Source: Planktothrix tepida PCC 9214
GTDB lineage: Bacteria > Cyanobacteriota > Cyanobacteriia > Cyanobacteriales > Microcoleaceae
Reading direction: 5' to 3'
Length of the DNA: 48,692 nt
Assembly: GCF_900009145.1 (NCBI RefSeq)
Contig: NZ_LN889802.1
Location: 610,908 to 659,599 of the forward strand
Shown: positions 10,223-19,677 of the stretch, in pieces
How positions within the stretch are numbered: position 1 is the first letter of the stretch
Layout of the letters: each line of letters begins with the position of its first letter
Translations under genes and position numbers: made by a program
The notes under the pieces: generated by a model
Told to the model about the DNA's origin: nothing
Database searches by the model: none
What the model saw: the letters and a program-made list of their open reading frames with translations, nothing else

Positions 10223-10250
10223 GTAGGGGCGAGGCGCGCCTCGCCCCTAC
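10223..10250. repeat. Perfect 28-bp GC-rich palindrome
   Basis: Half-site gtaggggcgaggcg is followed directly by its exact reverse complement, ending at 10250. Its GC content is far above the flanking AT-rich DNA. From memory, similar 'gtaggggcga' palindromes recur between genes in filamentous cyanobacteria. It sits just outside the IS remnant. Confidence 0.85.
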
Positions 10251-10353
10251 GATAAATTGAATTTCAAGACATTTATACAACTGATTTAGACTAGCTATAG
10301 TTGTCAAGCAAAATAACAATATTACTGGAGACTTTAAGGTTAATAATCTACTG

Positions 10354-10380
10354 ATTTAAGAAGATGTATTCTTCTTAAAT
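10354..10380. other. 10-bp stem hairpin upstream of the RTX gene
   Basis: atttaagaag (10354-10363) and cttcttaaat (10371-10380) pair perfectly around a 7-nt loop, about 185 bp before the RTX start codon. It is a symmetric site that could be an operator or an RNA hairpin; no T-tract follows, so it is a poor terminator. Confidence 0.5.
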
Positions 10381-10564
10381 TAATTCAAGGGGAGTAAAAT
10401 AAAAAACCTGACGGGGTGACAATTCTGGAGAGCAATATCTACTACTATTCTGTTCTTGAGCTATAATGCGATCGCAACAGTTGAGTTCATATAGCAGAGA
10501 AACCTAGCTTCACTGCTTCTCAACTAGATCTGATCGCATTGACAACTTCTATCATATCAATCTC

Positions 10565-13500
10565 ATGTATTCAGTTACGCATCTCCCCCAAAGCAAATTT
10601 CATCACTTTCAAGCCACATTGAACCCCGCTTTATCAACCTTAAATAAAACTCAAGAGATCATCTTTATTGACTCTCATGTTTCTGACATCGATCAACTCA
10701 TTGCCGGAACTAAACCCAATGCAGCCGTTTATATCTTACATCCTCAAGAAGACGGAATTGCACAAATTACCTCGATTTTAAAATCTCATGCTCATCTCCA
10801 AGCCATTCATATTGTTTCTCACGGACTGCCCGGTTGTGTATTCTTAGGAAACAGCGTATTGAATTTAGAAACCCTAAAATCCTATACTTCACAACTACAA
10901 AGTTGGTCAGTTCCTTACCTATTATTATATGGTTGTCACGTTGGAAAAGATCAAGCTTTTATTCAACAATTAAGTCACCTAACTCAATCTATCATTGCCG
11001 CTTCAGATGATGTCACTGGAAACCCAAAATTAGGGGGAGATTGGGATTTAGAAATTACCACAGGGAATATGAATATTTCCTTAGCATTTGAACCGGAAGT
11101 CAGGGCTAATTATCCTTCTGTGTTAGGTGCGGAACTCCTAAAAGATATTGTTCCCGGAAGTTCATATCCCAGTTATAGCGATTTTACCAATGTAAACAAC
11201 ACGCTTTACTTTGAAGCTAGAACTTATGATTCTACCCTGGGGATCTATACCAATCAATTATGGACAAGCAATGGTGCACCGAGTGGGACTCAACTGGTTA
11301 AAAACTTTTTAGGTGATAACCCAACCAATTATATTCCTGTTGGCAATTCGGTTTATTTCACAGTCTCTACCTATAATTCCTCAACGGGATATCAGTATCA
11401 ATTGTGGAACAGTAACGGAACCGCAACCGGAACAAAACTGGTTAAAAATTTTGGCAATAATAATAATTATTACGATTTTACTGCTGCCAATAACACCCTT
11501 TATTTTACTTTAACTGACTCAACTTACGGCAAAGAATTATGGAAGAGTGATGGCACAACCGCAGGAACAACTTTAGTCAAAGATATTAAAACAGGGTCAG
11601 GAACTTCCTATCCCACCGACCTGACCAATGTGAATGGTACTCTTTATTTCATTGCAAATAATGGTACTATAGGTAATGAGTTATGGAAAACGAATGGAAC
11701 AGAGGCGGGAACAACTTTAGTTAAAGATATTCGAGCGGGATCATGGAGTTCCTCAGCCGGTAATTTGATCAATGTGAATGGTACTCTATTTTTTACCGCC
11801 AATGACGGAATTTATGGGGATGAATTGTGGAAAACGGATGGTACAACAGCAGGAACAACGTTACTTAAAGATATTGTTCCTGGAAGTTCAGCCCCAAGTT
11901 ATTCTGACTTTACACCAGTGGGAAATCTACTCTACTTTGAGACTCGCTCCTATGATTCTAGTCTAGGAATCTATAGCAATAAACTGTGGAAAAGTAACGG
12001 AACAGAAACCGGAACAACACTGGTTAAAAACTTCTTGGGGAATAATCCCGATAATTATATTGTGGCTGGGAATAACATTTATTTCACAATATCTACCTAT
12101 AACTCCTCAACGGGATATCAATATCAATTGTGGAAAAGTAACGGAACAGAAACCGGAACAACACTGGTTAAAGACTTTGGCAATAATTCCAGCTTTGATA
12201 ACTTTATTGTTGCCAACAATATTCTTTATTTTACGATGAGTGACTCAACGTATGGTAAAGAGTTATGGAAGAGTGATGGCACAACGGCAGGAACAACATT
12301 ACTTAAAGATATTCGACTGGGATCATCGAGTTCCTATCCAGGTGATTTTACTAATGTCAATGGGGCTCTTTATTTTACAGCCAATGATAATATTACAGGT
12401 TATGAGTTGTGGAAAACCAATGGCACAACGGCAGGAACAACTTTAGTTAAAGATATTAATCTTGGTTCAGGGAGTTCCTCACCCAACAATCTGATTAATG
12501 TCAATGGTGTTCTTTATTTTACCGCTACCGATGGAATTAATGGTTATGAGTTGTGGCGTTCAACAAATTTTGATGGCACATCTGGAAACGATATTCTCAC
12601 CGGAACTCCTGGCAACGATAACCTCTATGGATATGCAGGTAACGATGTTATTAATGCCTTGGCGGGTAATGATTTGTTAAATGGAGGAACAGGAGCCGAC
12701 CAACTTAAAGGAAATGCAGGAAACGATACTTATGTTGTTGATAATGCTGGGGATATCGTCACAGAATTAGCGTCTGAAGGTACAGACTTAGTACAGTCTT
12801 CTGTCACCTATACCTTACCTGCTAACGTTGAAAACCTGACCTTAATTGGAACTACTGCTATTAACGGTACAGGGAATACTGTAGCTAATATTATTACCGG
12901 CAATGCTGCTAATAATACCCTCGATGGTAGTAGCGGAGCCGACCAACTTAAAGGCAGTACAGGAGACGATACTTATGTTGTTGATAATGCGGGAGATATT
13001 GTTACAGAATTAGCCAGTGCTGGAACAGATTTAATCCAGTCTTCTGTTACCTATACCTTACCTGCTAATGTTGAAAACCTGACCTTAACCGGAACTACCG
13101 CTATTAATGGTACTGGTAATACTTTAGTTAATACCATCATCGGGAATACTGCTAATAATATTCTCAATGGCGGTACCGGAGCCGACCAACTTAAAGGTAG
13201 TACAGGAAATGATACTTACGTTGTTGATAATGCCTTAGATGTTGTTACAGAATTAGCTTCTGGAGGAACAGATTTAGTCCAATCTTCTGTAACTTATACC
13301 TTACCTGTAGAAGTGGAAAACCTGACCTTAACTGGAACTACTGCTATTAATGGCACAGGTAACGCTTTAGCCAATACTGTTACTGGAAATACAGCTAATA
13401 ATATTCTCAATGGTAGTAGCGGTGCTGACCAACTTAAAGGTAGTACAGGAAATGATACTTACGTTGTTGATAATGCTGGGGATATCGTTACAGAATTAGC

Positions 13501-14101
13501 TTCCGAAGGTACAGATTTAATCCAATCTTCTGTCACCTATACCCTACCTGGGGAAGTGGAAAACCTGACCTTAACCGGAACTACCGCTATTAATGGTACG
13601 GGTAATACTTTAGCTAATATTATTACCGGAAATACTGCTAATAATATTCTCAATGGTAGTAGCGGTGCTGACCAATTATTAGGTGGGGATGGCAATGATT
13701 CTCTGAGTGGAGATGCTGCTAATGATACCCTTACAGGTGGACTTGGTGCGGATAAATTTATCTACAATACCAATGCTGCTTTTGCTACTTCTGCCGTTGG
13801 TGTAGATACGATTACCGATTTTACCATAGCCCAAGGTGATCAAATTGTATTAGATAAAACCACCTTTACCAGTATTAGCAGTATTGCGGGAACTGGGTTT
13901 TCTGTTGTTGGTGAGTTTGCCAAAGTGACCACCGATGCTCTCGCTGCGACCAGCGCGGCGGATATTGTGTATAACACTGCAACCGGAGGATTATTTTATA
14001 ATCAAAATGGTACAGCCGCAGGTTTTGGTACAGGGGCTCAATTCCTTACCTTAACGAATAAACCAGCCTTAACAGCAACTCAATTTGTAATTCAAGCTTA
14101 A
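10565..14101 (+). CDS. DUF4347 / ELW-repeat / RTX-type calcium-binding protein
   Basis: A 1178-residue, repeat-built protein, probably exported by a type I system, since no N-terminal signal peptide is seen. Residues about 30-195 match the DUF4347 domain of cyanobacterial surface proteins (IHIVSHGLPG, LLLYGCHVG, GGDWDLEI). Residues about 195-670 are ELW repeats of the type ELWKSDGTTAGTTLVKDI. They are organised as two copies of a 242-residue block (period 726 nt, start points about 11141 and 11867). A first RTX nonapeptide patch (GNDNLYGYAGNDVI) follows. Then come four 81-residue repeats (243-nt period, starts near 12725, 12968, 13211, 13454) with GADQLKGSTGNDTYVVDN. The end has GGDGNDSLSG and a serralysin-like C-terminal domain. 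Likely an adhesin or matrix protein; no enzymatic motif seen. Confidence 0.85.
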   Translation: MYSVTHLPQSKFHHFQATLNPALSTLNKTQEIIFIDSHVSDIDQLIAGTKPNAAVYILHPQEDGIAQITSILKSHAHLQAIHIVSHGLPGCVFLGNSVLNLETLKSYTSQLQSWSVPYLLLYGCHVGKDQAFIQQLSHLTQSIIAASDDVTGNPKLGGDWDLEITTGNMNISLAFEPEVRANYPSVLGAELLKDIVPGSSYPSYSDFTNVNNTLYFEARTYDSTLGIYTNQLWTSNGAPSGTQLVKNFLGDNPTNYIPVGNSVYFTVSTYNSSTGYQYQLWNSNGTATGTKLVKNFGNNNNYYDFTAANNTLYFTLTDSTYGKELWKSDGTTAGTTLVKDIKTGSGTSYPTDLTNVNGTLYFIANNGTIGNELWKTNGTEAGTTLVKDIRAGSWSSSAGNLINVNGTLFFTANDGIYGDELWKTDGTTAGTTLLKDIVPGSSAPSYSDFTPVGNLLYFETRSYDSSLGIYSNKLWKSNGTETGTTLVKNFLGNNPDNYIVAGNNIYFTISTYNSSTGYQYQLWKSNGTETGTTLVKDFGNNSSFDNFIVANNILYFTMSDSTYGKELWKSDGTTAGTTLLKDIRLGSSSSYPGDFTNVNGALYFTANDNITGYELWKTNGTTAGTTLVKDINLGSGSSSPNNLINVNGVLYFTATDGINGYELWRSTNFDGTSGNDILTGTPGNDNLYGYAGNDVINALAGNDLLNGGTGADQLKGNAGNDTYVVDNAGDIVTELASEGTDLVQSSVTYTLPANVENLTLIGTTAINGTGNTVANIITGNAANNTLDGSSGADQLKGSTGDDTYVVDNAGDIVTELASAGTDLIQSSVTYTLPANVENLTLTGTTAINGTGNTLVNTIIGNTANNILNGGTGADQLKGSTGNDTYVVDNALDVVTELASGGTDLVQSSVTYTLPVEVENLTLTGTTAINGTGNALANTVTGNTANNILNGSSGADQLKGSTGNDTYVVDNAGDIVTELASEGTDLIQSSVTYTLPGEVENLTLTGTTAINGTGNTLANIITGNTANNILNGSSGADQLLGGDGNDSLSGDAANDTLTGGLGADKFIYNTNAAFATSAVGVDTITDFTIAQGDQIVLDKTTFTSISSIAGTGFSVVGEFAKVTTDALAATSAADIVYNTATGGLFYNQNGTAAGFGTGAQFLTLTNKPALTATQFVIQA

Positions 14102-14218
14102 TTTGAAATTGATAAACAGAGGAGCCGGGTTTTTTCCACAATACCTTCGTCAGTTTTTTTAACTGTAGAAGTAATATGAAATCCTCAAATTTATATTACA
14201 GATGATCCCTAAATCCCC

Positions 14219-14248
14219 TGTAGAGACGCGCCATGGCACGTCTCTACA
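14219..14248. repeat. 30-bp near-perfect palindrome (tgtagagacg type)
   Basis: The left half tgtagagacgcgcca and the right half are inverted copies with one mismatch, centred on ccatgg. A related unit is at 27490-27519. It lies in the 257-bp spacer between the RTX gene and cobA, which converge here, and could act as a hairpin in either transcript. Confidence 0.85.
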
Positions 14249-14358
14249 CGATACGGATGCGTAGCAAACATTTAAAGATTTCATGCGGGATACATAATGA
14301 TTAGCTCTCATTGATTTAATAATTTTCTGAATCATGTTTTTCTATTCCCTATTTCCTT

Positions 14359-15129
14359 CTACAAATTTAAACGGGATTTAAAATTCACAACCGAACCAAT
14401 TACAGCGATCGCAGGGGCTTCAAAACCTGTTTCTTCTACTTTTTGAACAATAGTTTCTAAAGTTCCAATTAACTCTTCTTGATCCGGTCGAGTTCCCCAG
14501 CGAATTAACGCCACAGGGGTTTCAGGGGATTGTCCAGCTTGGGTTAACTGTTGAATAATATAAGGTAAATTGTGCACCCCCATATAAATGACGATGGTTT
14601 CTGAACCTTTGGAGAGCGCTTCCCAATTCACAGAAGGTCGATATTTTCCTGCGGTTTCATGACCTGTGACAAAGGTAACAGATGAACTATGATCTCGATG
14701 GGTTAAGGGAATTCCCGCGTAAGCAGGTGCCGCAATTCCTGATGTAATTCCAGGTACAACTTCAACCGGAACACCCGCTTGAATTAAATCTTCCATTTCT
14801 TCGCCACCGCGACCAAAAATAAACGGATCTCCTCCTTTTAAGCGCACCACAACCCCATGGGTTTGAACCTTTTCAATTAACAGTTGAGTGGTTTCTTCTT
14901 GTAATAATGAGTGTCGTCCTCGTCGTTTTCCCGCATGAATTTTTTCCGATCGAGGGTTAATTAAATCTAAGATTTGAGGACTAACTAAGGCATCATAAAT
15001 GACGACATCTGCAAATTCTAATAAGGTTTTTCCTTTAATCGTTAACAAACCGGGATCTCCTGGCCCTGCACCCACGAGATAGACTTTACCTAAACAGTGT
15101 TGAGGTTGATTCATAGTCACTTTACTCAA
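14359..15129 (-). CDS. cobA: Uroporphyrinogen-III C-methyltransferase
   Basis: A 256-residue SAM-dependent methyltransferase that converts uroporphyrinogen III to precorrin-2, the branch point to siroheme and cobalamin. The family fingerprint is complete: VYLVGAGPGDPGLLT near the N-terminus, VIYDALVS, RRGRHS, VVRLKGGDPFIFGRGGEE, VVPGITSGIAAPAYAGIPLTHR, VTFVTGH and ETIVIYMG. It is the single-domain form, without a fused uroporphyrinogen synthase or CysG dehydrogenase part. The start at 15129 gives MSKVTMNQP; a second ATG at 15114 is equally possible. Confidence 0.96.
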   Translation of the reverse strand: MSKVTMNQPQHCLGKVYLVGAGPGDPGLLTIKGKTLLEFADVVIYDALVSPQILDLINPRSEKIHAGKRRGRHSLLQEETTQLLIEKVQTHGVVVRLKGGDPFIFGRGGEEMEDLIQAGVPVEVVPGITSGIAAPAYAGIPLTHRDHSSSVTFVTGHETAGKYRPSVNWEALSKGSETIVIYMGVHNLPYIIQQLTQAGQSPETPVALIRWGTRPDQEELIGTLETIVQKVEETGFEAPAIAVIGSVVNFKSRLNL

Positions 15130-15474
15130 ATCTTAGTTCGTTGAAAAGGGAGTTAAACAAATTAACTGTATCTTTCGAGGCGATGGGTTTGCTATGTTGT
15201 TCAATTACCGATAACTGAATGGATGATTTTACTCACTGATTTAACACGACTTGGTAATACAAATCTGTAATTAAAGATAACTTTTTTCACAGTAGCAATT
15301 TTTCCTAGAGGGAAGAACAGTATAGAGGGGAAGAAAACCAGAACCTTTAAGGTGAATTTTCTCAGATCATCGATTTTTTATGGGTTCCGGTTAAGCGATC
15401 ACACCTCAACTATTCTCGTTCCTGAAAGATGATAAGTATAGAATAATACGAAACGGTAGTGATTTTGTCATGTT
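15130..15474. other. 345-bp intergenic region, no feature identified
   Basis: Lies upstream of cobA and downstream of the pilin-like fragment. It is AT-rich with no long inverted repeat, RNA gene or clear promoter that I can support. Confidence 0.5.
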
Positions 15475-15741
15475 TTAATCATTTTCATCTACAAACTGCA
15501 TGGCTTCGATCAATTGAGAACCCGCAGGACAACGAATTTCTTTAGAACCTGGGGAGGGAGGTAGAATGGGAGTGGGAGGAATAGCGGTTAGGTCATCCCT
15601 TTGGCAAATTCCGCCGACCTGCACCATATAACCTTCTATTTTAACGGTAAATAACGCACCGGAATAAATTTTAATCCGAGGAAGGTTTGCAGAAACTTCA
15701 AATAATACTTGCTCCGATTCCACTTTCATTTTATATTGATA
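15475..15741 (-). pseudogene. Truncated paralogue of the neighbouring pilin-like gene
   Basis: The 84-residue frame (ATG at 15729) aligns along its whole length with residues about 88-168 of the adjacent upstream gene. Shared features are VES(E/D)QV, YSGA(L/I)F, V(Q/L)VGGIC, TPI-PP and RCP--S-L. The likeness extends upstream of the ATG (YQYKM against YQFKM) until an in-frame stop at 15754-15756. The signal/transmembrane half is therefore missing. It looks like a tandem duplicate that lost its N-terminus. A short protein could still be made from the internal ATG but would be untethered. Confidence 0.75.
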
Positions 15742-15793
15742 TAGATGCAGCCATTAATATTAAGTTGATTTTCCAGCTATTTTTTAATTTTAT

Positions 15794-16300
15794 TTATTTG
15801 ATAAATTTCATCGAATCCATCAATTCAGAATCAAGAGGACAGCGAACTTGATAAAAGTTGGGAAAAGGAGGTTGAATGGGAGTTGGAGCCGTAAAGGAGG
15901 AGCGAGGACTTTTACAAATGCCTCCCACCAGGATAACGGATTGATTGTTTTTAATCTTAAAGATCGCGCCAGAGTAACTCACCCGACGCCAAATAATAGG
16001 AATCGCTTCAAAAAATACTTGATCTGACTCTACAGTCATTTTAAATTGATAGGTTCCGATGCCTTTTGAAGTCCCTCGATATAGATTTTCTAAGTTAGGA
16101 GTAAATTTACCATATTTTCTGAATTGTTGATTTTGATTTTTAATTAAACTCTTTAAAATTGATCTACCTTGTGCTTGTTGACTTCTACGAATTTTATTAT
16201 CAAAGTGAAAAAAGCCTAGAGTAACCAGGATTAATAATATACTTGAACAAGACAAATATATCCATTTTTTTTGAGAATTTAAAAGAGAAAATTTTGACAT
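15794..16300 (-). CDS. Type IV pilin-like G/H-type membrane-anchored protein
   Basis: A 168-residue protein with one hydrophobic segment at about 13-31 (WIYLSCSSILLILVTLGFF). A basic linker with QNQQFRKYGKFTPNLENL follows, a pattern found in cyanobacterial 'type IV pilin-like G/H' proteins, where a residue track like NQQ-YY--N-KF follows the helix. The C-terminal domain is beta-rich with two Cys (VGGICK and RCPLDSEL) likely to pair outside the membrane. No classical GFTLIE prepilin cleavage motif is present, so true pilin processing is doubtful. The gene directly downstream is a truncated copy. Function unknown; family call is moderate. Confidence 0.6.
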   Translation of the reverse strand: MSKFSLLNSQKKWIYLSCSSILLILVTLGFFHFDNKIRRSQQAQGRSILKSLIKNQNQQFRKYGKFTPNLENLYRGTSKGIGTYQFKMTVESDQVFFEAIPIIWRRVSYSGAIFKIKNNQSVILVGGICKSPRSSFTAPTPIQPPFPNFYQVRCPLDSELMDSMKFIK

Positions 16301-16583
16301 ATTTGTGATCCTAGATTGGATAATAAAACCGAAATTTTTAATGAATGATGCTAAATTTAATATAACGGTTATCAGTTAAAAACGGATAAAAATTTACTAT
16401 AATATAACTTAGTTTATTAAAGTTAACTCAACGTTTGCACGCGCAACTGAAGTCGGGGAGGTGAATATAGTGCTCCGCATGATGGGTTAGGACTTCGGAG
16501 TCAAACCTGAAACCCTTTGACTTCTTACTGTTCCCTATTCCTGTTCCCTGTTCCCTTGCGCTATAGCTAACAGCTTAAGGAAA

Positions 16584-17459
16584 ATGAATATTGACCAATT
16601 GGAAATTTTATTAGTCGTGTCAGAACAAGGAAGCTTTTCAGAAGCAGCATTAAGTCTGAGTATCTCTCAATCTGCCGTGAGTCGAGCGATCGCAGCCTTA
16701 GAAGATGAACTTGGTGTTCCCTTGCTGCTGCGAGGACGGTTTGGAGCTCGTCCCACCCTGATAGGAGAACGGGTAATGCTACACGCGCGAAAAATCTTAG
16801 AACTGCGTGAAACCATTGATTATGAAGTCAATTTAGAAAAAGGCTTACAGCGAGGAAAAATTCGGGTTGCATCCTTTCGCAGCGCCGCAACTCACATCCT
16901 TCCGTCAAAAGTTGCTCTGTTTCGCAACCGTTTTCCCGATGTAGAAATCACAATTACCGAAACCGATCCGTTAGGAATTGAACAAGCTTTGCGAACAGGT
17001 CAAGTCGATATTGGCTTAGTTCCTCTACCCCGTTCTGAAGAATTTCAAACCTGGGAAATAGCCAGAGATGAATATGTAGTCTTGCTCCCAAACTCCATGC
17101 CTCACATTCCCGAAACCTTGACCTGGGAAGAACTCTCAACTTACTCTTTTATATTATTTAATTATGCCGAATGTACCTCTGCGGTGCGTGAACATTGGGC
17201 AAAATGGGGACAATCGTTAAAAGTCGCCTATCAAATTAAAGAAGATTCAACAATTGTTAGTATGGTCGCTCAAGGCTTAGGAGCCGCAATTTTACCCCGT
17301 TTAGCCGCCTTACCCATTCCTCCCCAAGTCCAAGTTAGAGCTTTACCTGCTCCCCTAGAACGAGTGATTGGTGCTGCAATTTGGTCAAATGGCTTCCATG
17401 TTCCTGCCGTCTTCGCCTTTCTCGATGTCTTAAGAGGAACAGGAGTATTTTTCAAGTAG
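16584..17459 (+). CDS. LysR-family transcriptional regulator
   Basis: A 291-residue LysR regulator of normal length. The N-terminal winged helix-turn-helix is clear (residues about 1-60: GSFSEAALSLSISQSAVSRAIAALEDELGVPLL). From about 88 the type 2 periplasmic-binding-like effector domain follows (GKIRVASFRSAATHILP to the end). It converges with the EamA-type transporter gene, with a shared hairpin between them; a LysR/transporter neighbour pair often means regulation, but here the genes are tail to tail, so this is weak. Upstream lies a gggaacag-type repeat (about 16525-16557). The inducer is unknown. Confidence 0.93.
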   Translation: MNIDQLEILLVVSEQGSFSEAALSLSISQSAVSRAIAALEDELGVPLLLRGRFGARPTLIGERVMLHARKILELRETIDYEVNLEKGLQRGKIRVASFRSAATHILPSKVALFRNRFPDVEITITETDPLGIEQALRTGQVDIGLVPLPRSEEFQTWEIARDEYVVLLPNSMPHIPETLTWEELSTYSFILFNYAECTSAVREHWAKWGQSLKVAYQIKEDSTIVSMVAQGLGAAILPRLAALPIPPQVQVRALPAPLERVIGAAIWSNGFHVPAVFAFLDVLRGTGVFFK

Positions 17460-17469
17460 ACAGAGGAGT

Positions 17470-17503
17470 GTTGAGTGTTAACCCTTAACCATCAACACTC
17501 AAC
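17470..17503. terminator. Bidirectional hairpin between convergent genes
   Basis: gttgagtgtt (17470-17479) pairs perfectly with aacactcaac (17494-17503), with a 14-nt loop. It lies in the 53-bp gap between the LysR gene and the convergent transporter gene. T-tracts are weak on both strands, so the terminator call rests on position. Confidence 0.5.
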
Positions 17504-17512
17504 CGTCAACAT

Positions 17513-19228
17513 CTAGCTGGCTTTACGCTTGGCGGCGATCATGCGTTCAACACTCATGGCTCCCACGCCCAAAATCACTAATGCCATCCCATAAATTTGC
17601 TGCTGTTTAATGGATTCACCAATAATCCAGAAAGCAAACAACGCCGTTAATGCTGGCCCCGTAGTCCCGATAATCGAGGCTAAGGAAGCTCCCGCCGAAC
17701 GAATGGCAAAATTGTTTAATAAATAACTCGATAGGGTGAGAACCCCTAAAACAACGCCACCGATGATTAACCCGTTCCAAACACCCGGTTCGATACTAAT
17801 CCCTAAGTTATCGGGTAATACCATTAAGCTCAGGGCTGAAAACACAAAGATAGCCGCAAAGTTCACCAAGCTAAAGGGAATCGGATGCAGTTTTCCCGCC
17901 GCCACTTGTGTCAACAATACATAACCCGCAAATGCTATACCTGCACAGATGGCGGCAATTACCCCTACCTGTACATTGCCCATCGCAATATTAGGATTTC
18001 GGGCTGGTAAACACAGAATACCTCCAGCCAAAATCGTAATCATGGCAATCACTCGGATTAACGTGGGTCGATCTCCAAATAAACCCCAAGAAGCAATTAC
18101 CGTAACAATGGGGTAGATAAAGAAAATCGTAATCGCAATTCCGGTTGGAATTTCACCAATTGCGACATAAATAGCGACTTGAGATAAAAATAAGAAAAAT
18201 CCACTCCCAATCACCGTCAGCATTAAGCGACGATCACCAGACTGAAGAAAACGTCGCAGATCCTGCCATACCGGGGGATACAAAAACGTTGCCACAATCG
18301 GCATCAATCCCATGACCACAATCATGCGGAGTAACAAAATTAATAAGGAATTTCCGATTCCCGGAGTAATAATTCCTTCCAGCGAAAATAGACCAAAGAT
18401 TTCACGGGGTTGTGGCCCTTTGAGAATAATCTTGAGACAGACGTTAAATAACGACAGGGATACGGCCGATAATAACGCTAAGAATAAGCCCAATTGCACC
18501 GGAGAAGAGGATTTAGCCCCAGAAGGAGCGGTTTCCGGTGTCTTCGTTAAAATCGTCTTCGCTGGGGGAAGGGCTTCAGGACGTCCGCTTGAGAATTCTC
18601 GTCTGGAACTATCCCCTCCCAGGGTTGAAGTTTCAGCTTGTTGCTGCAAACGAGCAACAATGGTTTCTAGCAAAGCTTCGGCTTGCTGTTCCAGAGTTTG
18701 CATATTGTTCAAGCGTCGAGACAGGTCACTTTGGTAGTGACTTAATTCCTGCTGTAACGTCTGGAATGTATGGTTGAGGCTTGTTTCCAAGACCGCTTCC
18801 AATTGCCGATTATTAAAATTTTCATCCCCCAGATCAGACAGGGGAACCAGTCCACTAGGATCGGCTGCTAATAGAGGCGGATCGCTGGCTGCTTTGATTT
18901 GATTAATCCGAGCGATCAAGGCTTGTTCTACATTACGAGCAACAATTTGGGTCAGTTGTTTCAGCCAAGCTGGATTGGGAGGAATGCGATCGGATAGCGT
19001 TTGGAACTGCTGAGATTGCAGCCGCCGATATTCCGTTTGCAGGCTGTCAATATCCTCAATTAGGCGATCTTTATCTGCTTGGAGTCGTTGAATGTCCTGA
19101 GACATTTGTTCCTTCATTTGCCGATGAAGCGCTTCCAACTCCTGCATCACCGAATTGAGGATTTCGTCTGTTGGTGTTCTGGTTTCTCCCGATCCCAAGG
19201 GTGGCGGTTGATTGTCCTGTGTCCCCAT
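17513..19228 (-). CDS. EamA/DMT-family permease with long N-terminal coiled coil
   Basis: A 571-residue protein of two parts. Residues about 20-215 are soluble and rich in heptads (EALHRQMKEQMSQDIQRLQ, DSLQTEYRRLQSQQ, LEQQAEALLETIVARL), predicted coiled coil, followed by a Pro/Ser/Thr-rich linker to about 243. From about 244 to 565 there are about ten hydrophobic helices arranged as two EamA halves, as in drug/metabolite transporters (GIAITIFFIYPIVTVIASW; SIIGTTGPALTALFAFWIIGE). EamA permeases alone are about 300 residues, so the extension nearly doubles the protein. The substrate is unknown. The frame is continuous and the start at 19228 gives MGTQDNQPPP. Confidence 0.88.
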   Translation of the reverse strand: MGTQDNQPPPLGSGETRTPTDEILNSVMQELEALHRQMKEQMSQDIQRLQADKDRLIEDIDSLQTEYRRLQSQQFQTLSDRIPPNPAWLKQLTQIVARNVEQALIARINQIKAASDPPLLAADPSGLVPLSDLGDENFNNRQLEAVLETSLNHTFQTLQQELSHYQSDLSRRLNNMQTLEQQAEALLETIVARLQQQAETSTLGGDSSRREFSSGRPEALPPAKTILTKTPETAPSGAKSSSPVQLGLFLALLSAVSLSLFNVCLKIILKGPQPREIFGLFSLEGIITPGIGNSLLILLLRMIVVMGLMPIVATFLYPPVWQDLRRFLQSGDRRLMLTVIGSGFFLFLSQVAIYVAIGEIPTGIAITIFFIYPIVTVIASWGLFGDRPTLIRVIAMITILAGGILCLPARNPNIAMGNVQVGVIAAICAGIAFAGYVLLTQVAAGKLHPIPFSLVNFAAIFVFSALSLMVLPDNLGISIEPGVWNGLIIGGVVLGVLTLSSYLLNNFAIRSAGASLASIIGTTGPALTALFAFWIIGESIKQQQIYGMALVILGVGAMSVERMIAAKRKAS

Positions 19229-19677
19229 TCGTGATTAACCTCTTAATCTATCTGCTCATTCAGCTATTCCGCCACTCATACCCACGCTGCCTGTGTCCCG
19301 GTTTCACAATCTGACTCCGATAAAGGCACAACGGGAAAAATGGCGACTGGGGTAAAATTGTCCCCAAAACCTGGTACAGACCAAGCATGGTCGGTCTCTA
19401 CACAATAGCTCATTCTCTATTGATTCACCAAAAATATCAGCAAAATCTCGTCCTTGTATAGTCCTAGATTTGCTAAATCCGATCTCAATCACAAGTTTTA
19501 TAGCATGAGGGAACAGGGAACAGCGAACCGCGAACAGTAAGCTGTGAAAGGCTTTGCTGGATTTAGAAATCTCAAACCCCTTTTTGCGTAGTGCTATAGC
19601 AGTGTGCCACTCATCAAGACCTCCTAGAGGTTGGAAACCTTGTCTCTTCAGAGTGGGGAGTGTCAATCAGGATCAGC
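19229..19677. other. 449-bp intergenic region with dispersed repeat pieces
   Basis: Contains a gggaacagggaacag-type tract (about 19509-19537), then tttgctggatttagaaat at 19553-19570, which recurs at 44018-44035, followed in both places by a gtag-gctata-like sequence. A short stem (gacctcc/ggaggtc-like, about 19618-19632) lies near the end of the pit gene. Open frames here overlap these repeats and look like noise. No RNA gene is recognised. Confidence 0.55.

Noticed and set aside
9803-10255. 150-residue plus-strand open frame
   Set aside because: It is the complement of the transposase N-terminal region and the GC palindrome; composition is Ser/Pro/Phe-rich and unlike a real protein.
19304-19666. 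120-residue minus-strand frame upstream of the coiled-coil transporter
   Set aside because: It is built from dispersed repeat pieces, has no ribosome site and no recognisable domain.
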